In this document: positions 16,162 through 24,216 of the stretch, piece after piece
How the letters are laid out: the number at the start of each line of letters is the position of its first letter
How positions within the stretch are numbered: position 1 is the stretch's first letter
Source: Amycolatopsis saalfeldensis
Lineage (GTDB): Bacteria; Actinomycetota; Actinomycetes; Mycobacteriales; Pseudonocardiaceae
Reading direction: 5' to 3'
DNA: 64,000 nucleotides
NCBI RefSeq assembly: GCF_900110575.1
Contig: NZ_FOEF01000004.1
Coordinates: forward strand, 434,001-498,000
The notes under the pieces: model-generated
Told to the model about the DNA's origin: nothing
Databases searched by the model: none
What the model saw: the letters and a program-made list of their open reading frames with translations, nothing else
Translations under genes and position numbers: made by a program

Positions 16162-18321
16162 GTGGCTTTCGCAACCGAACACCCCGTCCTCGCCCAGTCC
16201 GACTTCCGGCCGGTCTCCGACGTCCCCCGGTCCGGCGGCCGGTTCGAGGTCGTCAGCGACTACCAGCCCGCCGGTGACCAGCCGGCGGCCATCGACGAGC
16301 TCGAGCGCCGGGTCCGCGCGGGCGAGAAGGACGTCGTGCTGCTGGGCGCCACCGGCACGGGCAAGTCGGCGACCACCGCGTGGCTGATCGAGCGCGTGCA
16401 GCGGCCCACGCTGGTGATGGCGCCGAACAAGACGCTGGCCGCGCAGCTGGCCAACGAGCTGCGCGAGCTGTTCCCGCACAACGCGGTCGAGTACTTCGTC
16501 AGCTATTACGACTACTACCAGCCCGAGGCGTACATCGCGCAGACGGACACCTACATCGAGAAGGACTCGTCGATCAACGACGACGTCGAGCGGCTGCGCC
16601 ACTCCGCCACGATGAACCTGCTCTCGCGCCGCGACGTCATCGTGGTGGCCAGCGTGTCGTGCATCTACGGCCTGGGCACGCCGCAGTCCTACCTCGACCG
16701 GTCCTCGATGCTGAAGGTCGGCGAGCGGCTCGACCGCGACGTGTTCCTGCGCGCGCTGGTGGATGTGCAGTACACGCGCAACGACATCGCGTTCGCCCGC
16801 GGCACGTTCCGCGCCCGCGGCGACACGGTGGAGATCATCCCGGCGTACGAGGAGCTGGCCATCCGGGTCGAGTTCTTCGGCGACGAGATCGAGAAGCTGT
16901 ACTACCTGCACCCGCTCACCGGCGACATCGTGCGCGAGATCGACGAGGTCCGGATCTTCCCCGCCACGCACTACGTGGCCGGCCCGGAGCGCATGGAGAA
17001 GGCGATCAAGGGCATCGAGGAGGAGCTCGAGCTGCGCCTGGCCGAGCTGGAGCGCCAGGGCAAGCTGCTGGAGGCCCAGCGGCTGCGCATGCGCACGGCG
17101 TACGACATCGAGATGATGCGCCAGGTCGGGTTCTGCTCCGGCATCGAGAACTACTCGCGACACATCGACGGCCGGCCGGCCGGCTCCGCGCCGGCCACCC
17201 TGATCGACTACTTCCCGGAAGACTTCCTGCTGGTGATCGACGAGTCGCACCAGACAGTGCCGCAGATCGGCGGCATGTACGAGGGCGACATGTCGCGCAA
17301 GCGCAACCTCGTCGAGTTCGGCTTCCGGCTGCCCAGCGCCACCGACAACCGGCCGCTGACCTGGGAGGAGTTCTCCGACCGGATCGGCCAGACGGTGTAC
17401 CTCTCGGCGACGCCGGGCCCGTTCGAGATGGGCCAGGCGGCCGGCGAGTTCGTGGAGCAGGTGATCCGCCCGACCGGCCTGGTCGACCCGAAGGTGGTGG
17501 TCAAGCCGACCGAGGGCCAGATCGACGACCTGGTGCACGAGATCCGCGAGCGCGCGGAGAAGGACGAGCGGGTGCTGGTCACCACGCTCACCAAGAAGAT
17601 GTCCGAGGACCTCACCGACTACCTGCTGGAGCTCGGCATCCGGGTGCGGTACCTGCACTCGGAGGTCGACACGCTGCGCCGCGTCGAGCTGCTGCGCCAG
17701 CTGCGGGCCGGCGACTACGACGTGCTCGTCGGCATCAACCTGCTGCGGGAAGGCCTCGACCTGCCGGAGGTGTCGCTGGTCGCGATCCTCGACGCGGACA
17801 AGGAAGGCTTCCTGCGCAGCGGCACCTCGCTGATCCAGACCATCGGCCGCGCGGCCCGGAACGTCTCCGGCGAAGTCCACATGTACGCCGACAAGATCAC
17901 CGACTCGATGCGGCACGCCATCGACGAGACCGACCGCCGCCGCGCCAAGCAGGTCGCCTACAACGAGGAACGCGGCGTCGACCCGCAGCCACTGCGCAAG
18001 AAGATCGCCGACATCCTCGACCGCGTCTACAGCGAAGCCGAGGACTCCGAAGAGACAGTCGCCGTCGGCGGCTCCGGCCGCAACTCCTCCCGCGGCAAGA
18101 AACCAGAGCAGGGCGACCGCGTCCGCAGCTCGGGCATGCTCGTCGACAAGGACGTCTCGGGCATGCCGCGAGCCCAACTGGCCGACCTGATCCAGCAGAT
18201 GACCGACCAGATGATGCAAGCCGCCCGAGACCTCCAGTTCGAACTGGCCGCCCGCCTCCGCGACGAGGTCTCCGACCTGAAAAAGGAGCTGCGCGGCATG
18301 GACGCCGCCGGAATCAAGTGA
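16162..18321 (+). CDS. uvrB: Excinuclease ABC subunit B
   Basis: UvrB is the damage-verifying helicase-like subunit of nucleotide excision repair; it receives DNA from UvrA and recruits UvrC. The 719-residue protein has Walker A GATGTGKS near residue 63, the beta-hairpin region [19 protein letters not shown], helicase motif VIDESH, motif [11 protein letters not shown], and the C-terminal UVR domain that binds UvrC. I chose GTG 16162 because MAFATEHPV is the usual actinobacterial N-terminus and a PafBC-type promoter places the mRNA start there; an upstream GTG at 16138 lies inside the promoter. Confidence 0.97.
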   Translation: MAFATEHPVLAQSDFRPVSDVPRSGGRFEVVSDYQPAGDQPAAIDELERRVRAGEKDVVLLGATGTGKSATTAWLIERVQRPTLVMAPNKTLAAQLANELRELFPHNAVEYFVSYYDYYQPEAYIAQTDTYIEKDSSINDDVERLRHSATMNLLSRRDVIVVASVSCIYGLGTPQSYLDRSSMLKVGERLDRDVFLRALVDVQYTRNDIAFARGTFRARGDTVEIIPAYEELAIRVEFFGDEIEKLYYLHPLTGDIVREIDEVRIFPATHYVAGPERMEKAIKGIEEELELRLAELERQGKLLEAQRLRMRTAYDIEMMRQVGFCSGIENYSRHIDGRPAGSAPATLIDYFPEDFLLVIDESHQTVPQIGGMYEGDMSRKRNLVEFGFRLPSATDNRPLTWEEFSDRIGQTVYLSATPGPFEMGQAAGEFVEQVIRPTGLVDPKVVVKPTEGQIDDLVHEIRERAEKDERVLVTTLTKKMSEDLTDYLLELGIRVRYLHSEVDTLRRVELLRQLRAGDYDVLVGINLLREGLDLPEVSLVAILDADKEGFLRSGTSLIQTIGRAARNVSGEVHMYADKITDSMRHAIDETDRRRAKQVAYNEERGVDPQPLRKKIADILDRVYSEAEDSEETVAVGGSGRNSSRGKKPEQGDRVRSSGMLVDKDVSGMPRAQLADLIQQMTDQMMQAARDLQFELAARLRDEVSDLKKELRGMDAAGIK

Positions 18322-18582
18322 CCCACGGACCCCAAGCGAGTCGCGATGACCAGGCGCGCCGGGAAGACCACGTGGGTCGCGGGAACCAGGCGAGCAGCCG
18401 CCGATGATCGCCGGGCGCGCACTCGACGCTGCCCGAGTGGCTGCCACGGCAGCCACTCGGACCTCTGCCGCCCCGAGAGCCGCCACTCCCGCCACTATCG
18501 CGGAGGCCGCGTACGTGGGCGAGGCCGCCGAGCGCGTCACCCCCGAGCCCATGAACGGCGTCTGTCCGTGGTACCCGCACTC
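18322..18582. other. Intergenic region without recognisable gene
   Basis: The 261 bp between uvrB and the YjbR-type gene contain repeats of CCGCCACT/GCCACTC type but no coding signature, tRNA or clear terminator. Confidence 0.4.
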
Positions 18583-18942
18583 ATGACCGTCGAGGACGTG
18601 ATCGCGTACTGCCTGGCGAAGCCGGGCACGGAGGAGACTTACCCCTTCGGCGACCATGTCCTCGTGGCGAAGGTCGGAGGCAAGGCCTTCGCCTTCATCG
18701 GACAGAACGCCCCACCCTCGGTCGGCTTGAAGTGCGGCGCCACCGAGGAGGAGGCCGCGGAACTGCGGGCTCGCTATCCGTCCACGGTCACGGTAATGGC
18801 CTACCTGGGCCGCTACGGCTGGAACAGCGTCGCCCTCACCGCCACCGTTCACACCACCGTGCCGCCCACCGAACTGGCCGAACTACTGGACGCCTCCTAC
18901 GACGCGGTAGTAGCCAAGCTGCCGAAGTCGCGCCGCCCCTGA
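18583..18942 (+). CDS. MmcQ/YjbR family protein
   Basis: 119-residue member of the MmcQ/YjbR family, small DNA-binding-like (CyaY-fold) proteins of unknown cellular role. Recognisable blocks are TVEDVIAYCLAKPGTEETYP at the N-terminus, then FGDHVLVAKVGGKAFAFI and a central SVGLKCG segment. The C-terminal half has the usual GWNSVAL and LLDASYDAVVAKLP pattern. ATG 18583 starts the homologous region; no good ribosome-binding site is visible, and an upstream GTG at 18568 is a weaker alternative. Confidence 0.83.
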   Translation: MTVEDVIAYCLAKPGTEETYPFGDHVLVAKVGGKAFAFIGQNAPPSVGLKCGATEEEAAELRARYPSTVTVMAYLGRYGWNSVALTATVHTTVPPTELAELLDASYDAVVAKLPKSRRP

Positions 18943-19409
18943 ACCCTTCGCCCGGTCGCCGCGCACCGGGATCCACAAAGGACATACCGCGCGCATGCCC
19001 TGCCGCGCGGACGCTTTGCCCAGCTGCCCAGCCGCTCGACCGCCAGCCCTGCCGCCGATGCTTTACTGGCCCGCCGTGCCGCCCTGCCGTGCCGCCCTGC
19101 CGTGCCGCCCTGCCTCCCGCCCTGCCGCCCTGCCGCCGGGCCGCCGGGCCGCCGTGCCGCCGGGCCGCCCTGCCGGCCGGGCCGCCGGGCCGCCGTGCCG
19201 CCGGGCCGCCCTGCCGGCCGGGCCGCCCTGCCGGCCGGCGTGCTGCCGTGCAGTCCTGCGGCCGCCGCCGCCGCCCGCCCGCCCGACCATCCGTCCGACC
19301 GCCCGGCCGCCCGGATGCCTCGGCGCGGATGGGCTTGCCGCGCGGATGCCTGCCCGGTCGGCTTCCCACACCGCCGTCGTTCTGCCGCCCGGGGTAGCGG
19401 AGCCAGGTC
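18943..19409. repeat. GC-rich low-complexity tract (GCCGCC/CTGCCG microsatellite)
   Basis: From about 18990 to 19330 the sequence is dominated by tandem GCCGCCCTGCC, GCCGGGCCGCC and CCGGCC words. All frames stay open because of composition, not coding. It separates the YjbR gene from the convergent MerR gene. No function is evident. Confidence 0.75.
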
Positions 19410-19802
19410 TCAGGCTGGTGCCTCGACGAGCACGTCCGGTGGGTTCCCGTCGCGGACTGCGTTCAGGTACTCGGCGATCGCGTCGCGGTTGTGGGTCAGG
19501 CAGGTGATGCGGGAGGTCATGCGGTCGAGTTCGTGTTCCAGGGTCGCGATCATCTCGGGGGTCGCGTCGGGGAAGTAGAGGGCGCGGGGTTTGCCGAGGC
19601 AGGGGAGGATCTGCTTGATGATCCGCGTCGGCAGGCCGGCGTCGAGCAGACCGCGGATCTGCAGCACCCGGTCGACGGTCGCCTCGTCGTATTCGCGGTA
19701 ACCATTGGGGGAGCGGCTCGCCACGATCAGCCGTTGCTCCTCGTAGTAGCGCAGCAGCCGACGTGGTGTGTCCGTCCGCGCGGACAGCTCCCCGATACGC
19801 AT
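19410..19802 (-). CDS. MerR family transcriptional regulator
   Basis: 130-residue MerR protein. The winged helix-turn-helix begins MRIGELSARTDTPRRLLRYY and continues EEQRLIVASRSPNGYREYDE; a long dimerisation helix and a C-terminal portion with one Cys (ILPCLG) follow. No multi-Cys metal site is present, so a drug or oxidative signal is more likely than a metal. Start ATG 19802 is used; a longer frame upstream is open but non-homologous. It is divergent from the MFS exporter, and a palindrome lies between them. Confidence 0.92.
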   Translation of the reverse strand: MRIGELSARTDTPRRLLRYYEEQRLIVASRSPNGYREYDEATVDRVLQIRGLLDAGLPTRIIKQILPCLGKPRALYFPDATPEMIATLEHELDRMTSRITCLTHNRDAIAEYLNAVRDGNPPDVLVEAPA

Positions 19803-19830
19803 GTGCCCCGCCTCACTCCTCGCTCGATTG

Positions 19831-19852
19831 ACCTTCACATCCATGTGATGGT
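19831..19852. promoter_or_regulatory. MerR-type operator between merR and the MFS exporter
   Basis: A 22-bp near-perfect dyad: ACC-T-TCACAT, centre CC, ATGTGA-T-GGT. A TTGACC -35 box (19828-19833) overlaps its left end and a GAGCAT element (19855-19860) follows it, 6 nt before the MFS start. A dyad in an over-long spacer is the usual arrangement for MerR activation. Confidence 0.7.
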
Positions 19853-19866
19853 TCGAGCATACGACC

Positions 19867-21462
19867 ATGCGAATCCGCCGGAAGCCGCACCGCAATGCGC
19901 GCCTCGAAGCCAGCCGCAAACCCAGCCGCGAGTCCAGGCCCAGCCGTGAGCCCCGGTCGGGCTCCGAGCCTGAGCCCAGCTTCGAGCCGAAGCCCAGGGC
20001 TGATCGCAGCTCCGAGTCCAAGCCCAGCCGTGAGGCCCGGTCGGGCTCCGAGCCTGAGCCGAGCCTCGAGCTGAAGCTCAGGGCCGGGTGCGGCCCCGAG
20101 TGCAGCCGCCAGTCCGGGCTCAGCCGTGAGGGCCGGTCGGGCTCCGAGCCTGAGCCGAGCCTCGAGCTGAAGCTCAGGACCGCGCCCAGCCCCGAGCCCA
20201 GCGTCCGGCTCAGGACCAGGCCCAGCACCGGGCCTACCCCCAAGCCCCCCACCAAGCTCCCCATCCGCGCTCTCCTACCCCTCGCCACCGCTGTGTTCCT
20301 CACCAGCCTCACCGAGACCCTGCCCGCCGGAGTCCTTCCCGGCCTCAGCGCGGGGCTGGGCGTCAGCGAGCCGGCGGCGGGGCAGGCCGTCACGGTTTAC
20401 GCGCTCGGCACTGCCCTCACCGCCATTCCGCTGTCCGCCGTCACCTCGGGCTGGGGGCGCAAGCGGTTGCTCCTCAGCGCGATGGCGGGGTTCGCGGTGG
20501 CCAACACCGTCACCGCCGTCTCGGGGAGCTATCCGCTGACGATGGCGGCCCGCTTCGTGGCCGGGGTCGCGGCTGGGCTGGCGTGGGCGCTGCTGGCCGG
20601 GCACGCGCGTGGGCCCGCGCCGGAACCGTTGCGGGGCAAGGCAATCGCGCTCGTGATGACCGGTATCCCGGTCGCCTTGTCGTTCGGTGTGCCTGCTGGG
20701 ACGTTCGCCGGTGGCGCGTTCGGCTGGCGGGCTCCGTTCTTCGCCATGACGGTGCTCGCGGCGGTCACGCTCGCCTGGATCGCCGCGCTCGTCCCGGAGC
20801 AGCCCGGGCGACGCCACGAGAAGACACCAGTGCTCAAGGCCCTCGCCGTCCCCGGGGTCGCTCCGGTGCTGGCCGTGACGCTCGTTTTCGTGCTGGCACA
20901 CACGATCCTCTACACCTACGTGGCCACCTTCCTGGGCACGCTGGGCCTGGGCGGGCAGACGGACCTCGTGCTGCTCGTCTTCGGGCTCGCCTCGCTGGTG
21001 AGCATCGCGGTCGTGGGCGCGCACATCCACCGGTGGCTGCGTGTGCTCACCCTCACCGGTACCGTGCTGGTCGCGGTGGCGGCCGCGGTCCTCGCCCTCA
21101 CCGGCGGCAGCCCGGCACTCGTCTACGTCGCCGCCGCGTTGTGGGGCCTCGGCTGGGGTGGTGTCCCGACGCTCCTGCAGACCGCGGCCGCCGACGCCGG
21201 CGGCGAGCAGGCCGACGCCGCCCAGGCCATGCTCGTGACCCTGTGGAACGCGGCGATGGCCGTCGGCGGCGTGGCCGGCGGGATCCTGCTCGACGCGTTC
21301 GGGGCGCGCGTTTTCCCGTGGAGTGTGCTGGTGCTGCTGGCCCCGGTACTCGCCGTGGTGGTTTCGGCCCGGGCCCACGGCTTCCCGCGAACCCGCCCGC
21401 GAACCCGCCAGCGAACCCGCCAGCGAACCCGTCGGCAAGCCCGGACCACGCTGCCGAGCTAG
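19867..21462 (+). CDS. MFS drug exporter (DHA1 type) with repetitive N-terminal extension
   Basis: 531 residues. From about residue 135 the protein is a 12-helix major facilitator of the DHA1 drug-efflux group (LPLATAVFLTSLTETLPAGV, then GWGRKRLLL between helices 2 and 3). Residues 1-130 are unlike normal MFS proteins: three near-copies of a RSGSEPEPSLE-type segment, rich in Ser, Pro, Glu and Arg, encoded by an 84-96-bp DNA repeat. The ATG at 19867 fits a leaderless transcript from the MerR-controlled promoter; a shorter protein starting near the first helix cannot be excluded. The last ~20 residues are Arg/Thr-rich. The stop overlaps the convergent ABC ATPase stop. Confidence 0.83.
   Translation: MRIRRKPHRNARLEASRKPSRESRPSREPRSGSEPEPSFEPKPRADRSSESKPSREARSGSEPEPSLELKLRAGCGPECSRQSGLSREGRSGSEPEPSLELKLRTAPSPEPSVRLRTRPSTGPTPKPPTKLPIRALLPLATAVFLTSLTETLPAGVLPGLSAGLGVSEPAAGQAVTVYALGTALTAIPLSAVTSGWGRKRLLLSAMAGFAVANTVTAVSGSYPLTMAARFVAGVAAGLAWALLAGHARGPAPEPLRGKAIALVMTGIPVALSFGVPAGTFAGGAFGWRAPFFAMTVLAAVTLAWIAALVPEQPGRRHEKTPVLKALAVPGVAPVLAVTLVFVLAHTILYTYVATFLGTLGLGGQTDLVLLVFGLASLVSIAVVGAHIHRWLRVLTLTGTVLVAVAAAVLALTGGSPALVYVAAALWGLGWGGVPTLLQTAAADAGGEQADAAQAMLVTLWNAAMAVGGVAGGILLDAFGARVFPWSVLVLLAPVLAVVVSARAHGFPRTRPRTRQRTRQRTRRQARTTLPS
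19941..20180 (+). repeat. Intragenic tandem repeat in the MFS N-terminus
   Basis: Three copies beginning CAGCCGTGAG at 19941, 20025 and 20121 (84-96-bp spacing), each containing CGGTCGGGCTCCGAGCCTGA. They remain in frame, so repeat number could vary without breaking the gene. Confidence 0.85.
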
Positions 21463-22220
21463 GCCGGGCTGTCTCCCTCGATCGCCCCGGTGATCAGCCC
21501 GACCAGTTCGTCACCGCTGGTGCCGGCGACGGTGCGGCGGGCCGCGGTCCGCCCGCGCCGCAACACATACGCGGTGTCCGCCACGCGCAGCACCTGCCCC
21601 ATGTCGTGGCTGATCAGCAGCACGCTCACCGACGCGTCCCGCAGCCGGCCGATCAGCCGCTCCACCGCGGCGGTCTCGCGGACGCCGAGCGCGGCCGTCG
21701 GTTCGTCCATGATCACCAGGGTCTCGCCCCAGTTGGCCGCGCGGGCGATCGCGATGCTCTGCCGCTGCCCGCCGGACATCCGCCGGACCGTCGCGCGGAC
21801 GTCCGGCACGTGCACGTCCAGCCCGGACAGGATGTCCCGGCTCCGGGCGATCATCGTTTTGCGGTCCAGCCTCCGCAGCGGGCCGAACCCGCGGGTCAGC
21901 TCGCGATTGAGGTAGAGGTTCTGCCACACCTGCAGATCCTCGATCAGCCCGAGTGACTGGTACACGGTCTCGATGCCGAGGTGCCGCGCTTCGTCCGGCG
22001 AACCGAGCCGGATCGGCTCGCCGCGGAACCGCATCTCGCCGGCGTCCGGTGGGTGCACCCCGGTCAGGCAACGCACCACAGTGGACTTTCCCGCCCCGTT
22101 GTCGCCCAGCAGCGCGGTGACCTCGCCGGCCGCCAGTCTCAGATCCACGCCCTGCAGCGCCCGTACCGCGTCGAAAGACTTGCGCAGCCCGGTGATCTCC
22201 ACCAACGCCCTGTCCGCCAT
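21459..22220 (-). CDS. Sugar ABC transporter ATPase (single-domain, FrcA-like)
   Basis: 253-residue ATPase of the ribose/fructose-type CUT2 importers, but with one nucleotide-binding domain instead of the usual two. Walker A is GDNGAGKST, signature MSGGQRQS, Walker B LVIMDEPTAALG, H-loop ISHDM. It is the last gene of the sugar operon, 9 bp after the permease. A homodimer would energise the importer. The stop codon overlaps that of the convergent MFS gene. Confidence 0.93.
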   Translation of the reverse strand: MADRALVEITGLRKSFDAVRALQGVDLRLAAGEVTALLGDNGAGKSTVVRCLTGVHPPDAGEMRFRGEPIRLGSPDEARHLGIETVYQSLGLIEDLQVWQNLYLNRELTRGFGPLRRLDRKTMIARSRDILSGLDVHVPDVRATVRRMSGGQRQSIAIARAANWGETLVIMDEPTAALGVRETAAVERLIGRLRDASVSVLLISHDMGQVLRVADTAYVLRRGRTAARRTVAGTSGDELVGLITGAIEGDSPA

Positions 22221-22229
22221 GAACGTCCT

Positions 22230-23195
22230 CTACTTCTGGAACCGGGAGATGAAGGCCGCGCCGAGCACCACGGCCCCGACCGCGACGGGTTGGTAGTACT
22301 GCGAAATGCCGAGCAGGGTGAACCCGTTGATCAAGCTCTGCAGCAGCACCGCGCCGGCCACCGAGCCGACCACCGACGCCTTGCCGCCGAACAGGCTCGA
22401 ACCGCCGAGGACCACCGCGGCGATGGAGCTGAGCAGCAGATCGGTCTGCAGGCTGGGGTCGGCGCCGCCGGTGCGAGCCACGAACAGCACGGCGGCGACC
22501 CCGCAGGCGAGCCCGGAACCGGCGTACGCGATCAGCCGGACGCGCGTCACGTGGATGCCCGCTTCCCGCGCGGCTTCGAGATTGCCGCCGGTGGCCAGCA
22601 GGTAGGTCCCGGTCCGGGTGCGGAACAGCAGGTATCCCACCAGCGCGGCGATCACGAAGGCCACCACCCAGAACCAGCGCACCGGGCCCACGCCGGCCAG
22701 CGCCAGGTCCCGCAGGAACGGCGAGTTCACCGGGACGGTGTTGCCGCCGGTCAGCAATAGCGTGATGCCGCTGACCACGGACAGCGAGCCGAGGGTGACG
22801 ATGAAGTCGGTCATCTTGAGCCGGGCCACCAGCAGCCCGTTCACCACGCCCACCGCGAGCCCGGCCAGTATCGCGAGCACGATGGCCGGGACCAGCCCCC
22901 AGCCCTGGTGGTAGGCGTACCCGAGCACGGCCGCCGCCCAGGGCAGGTTCGATCCCACGGAAAGGTCGATCCCGGCCACCGTGACCACCAGCTGCTGGCC
23001 CATCGCCAGGACCAGCAGGATCGCCGCGGACACCAGCAGGTCGCTGATGTTGCCCGCGGTGAGGAAATCGGGGGTGGCGATGAAAAACGCGAGGAACACC
23101 ACGACCAGCCCGATCGGGGCGGCGAACCGCGCCGCCGCCCCGGCCGTCAAGCGCCGGCCGGGCCGCTCCACCTCCTGGGTGCCGGCCGTGCTCAC
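22230..23195 (-). CDS. Sugar ABC transporter permease (RbsC-like)
   Basis: 321-residue polytopic protein of the BPD_transp_2/RbsC family with about ten helices. The GQQLVVTVAGIDLSVGS block and the EAAREAGIHVTRVRL cytoplasmic loop are diagnostic for CUT2 permeases. I start it at GTG 23195, which overlaps the stop of the binding-protein gene by 4 bp; the long open frame further upstream is the shadow of that gene. It works with the ATPase at 21459 and the lipoprotein at 23192. Confidence 0.93.
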   Translation of the reverse strand: MSTAGTQEVERPGRRLTAGAAARFAAPIGLVVVFLAFFIATPDFLTAGNISDLLVSAAILLVLAMGQQLVVTVAGIDLSVGSNLPWAAAVLGYAYHQGWGLVPAIVLAILAGLAVGVVNGLLVARLKMTDFIVTLGSLSVVSGITLLLTGGNTVPVNSPFLRDLALAGVGPVRWFWVVAFVIAALVGYLLFRTRTGTYLLATGGNLEAAREAGIHVTRVRLIAYAGSGLACGVAAVLFVARTGGADPSLQTDLLLSSIAAVVLGGSSLFGGKASVVGSVAGAVLLQSLINGFTLLGISQYYQPVAVGAVVLGAAFISRFQK

Positions 23196-24202
23196 TTTCC
23201 GTCCAGCGGGTTGGCGAACGGCACGAACGGCTGCGGAAACGCGCTGATCGCCTTGTCCGCGTTGGCCGGCTCGATCAGCTGGATCGGCGCGACGATCCGG
23301 GCCGGCACGCTCTGCTTCGCGGCCAGCCGGGTGCAAGCCTGTACAGCCAGCTGGCCCTCGGCGTAGGGATACTGCGAGATGGTGCCGCTGAGCGTGCCCG
23401 CCTTCACCGCCTGCAACGCGGCGGTGATGCCGTCCACCGAGATGATCGAGACCTTTCCGGTCAGGCCGGCGTTGCGCACGGCTTCCGCCGCGCCGAGGCC
23501 CATCGTGTCGTTCGCGGCGAAGATGCCGGTGATCTCCGGGTGCGCGCGCAGGATGGCCTCGGTGACGGTCTGGGCCTTGGCCTGGTCGTAGTCGGCGGGC
23601 TGGGTGGCCACGACCGTCAGCTTGCCCGCCACTTCCTGGGTGAAGCCCTGCTGCCGGTTGATCCCGTTCTGCTCGCCGGCGATGCCCTGCAGGATCGCCA
23701 CGTCGCCGTGCCCGCCGGTGCGCTGCAGCAGCGCCTGCCCGGCCTGCTTGCCCGCGGACAGGTTGTCCGAGCCGATGAACGACGCGTAGGACACCCCGGC
23801 CTGCTGCGAGGCGGCCGGATCGATCTGGGTGTCCAGGTTCAGGATCGGGATCTTCTTCTGGGCCACCGGGACCAGCGGGGTGATCACGTTGGTCGCGTTC
23901 ACCGGCACCACGCCGAAACAGCCGTAGTTCTGCCCGGCCAATGTGGACAGTTTGGCGTTCTCCCCGGTGGAGTCCGTTTCGGACTGTCCGGCTTGGACGT
24001 TCACCTCGACGCCCAGCTTCTTGCCCTCGGCCACCGCACCGTCGCGCAGCGCCGCCCAGTAGGGGTTGGTGAAATCCCGGGTGACGATGGCGATCCGGAG
24101 GCCGCCGTTCGCGCTCTGCCCGCCCCGGCCGCAGGCGGCCGAGCCCAACAGGGTGAGCACGACGGCCGCGACGGTCAGGAGGCGCATCGGGTGCTGGTGC
24201 AT
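23192..24202 (-). CDS. Sugar-binding lipoprotein of the ABC importer
   Basis: 336-residue periplasmic-binding-protein-1 family member. A lipoprotein-type signal with a Cys after LLGSAA lies at about residues 10-25, then the mature domain (IAIVTRDFTNPYWAALRDGA; GIFAANDTMGLGAAEAVRNA). The family binds pentoses, hexoses or autoinducer-type sugars. I prefer ATG 24202, preceded by AAAGG; an ATG at 24220 overlapping the stop of the upstream gene is possible. It lies between the secreted SUMF1-fusion gene and the permease, so substrate may be released by that enzyme. Confidence 0.92.
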   Translation of the reverse strand: MHQHPMRLLTVAAVVLTLLGSAACGRGGQSANGGLRIAIVTRDFTNPYWAALRDGAVAEGKKLGVEVNVQAGQSETDSTGENAKLSTLAGQNYGCFGVVPVNATNVITPLVPVAQKKIPILNLDTQIDPAASQQAGVSYASFIGSDNLSAGKQAGQALLQRTGGHGDVAILQGIAGEQNGINRQQGFTQEVAGKLTVVATQPADYDQAKAQTVTEAILRAHPEITGIFAANDTMGLGAAEAVRNAGLTGKVSIISVDGITAALQAVKAGTLSGTISQYPYAEGQLAVQACTRLAAKQSVPARIVAPIQLIEPANADKAISAFPQPFVPFANPLDGK

Positions 24203-24216
24203 GCTGGTGCCTTTCG

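Noticed and set aside
15679..18852. 1057-codon minus-strand open frame across uvrB
   Set aside because: Antisense to uvrB and through the minisatellite; no recognisable domain. Shadow frame.
18990..19330. CRISPR-like repeats
   Set aside because: No constant repeat with unique spacers; simple GCC/CCGG microsatellite.
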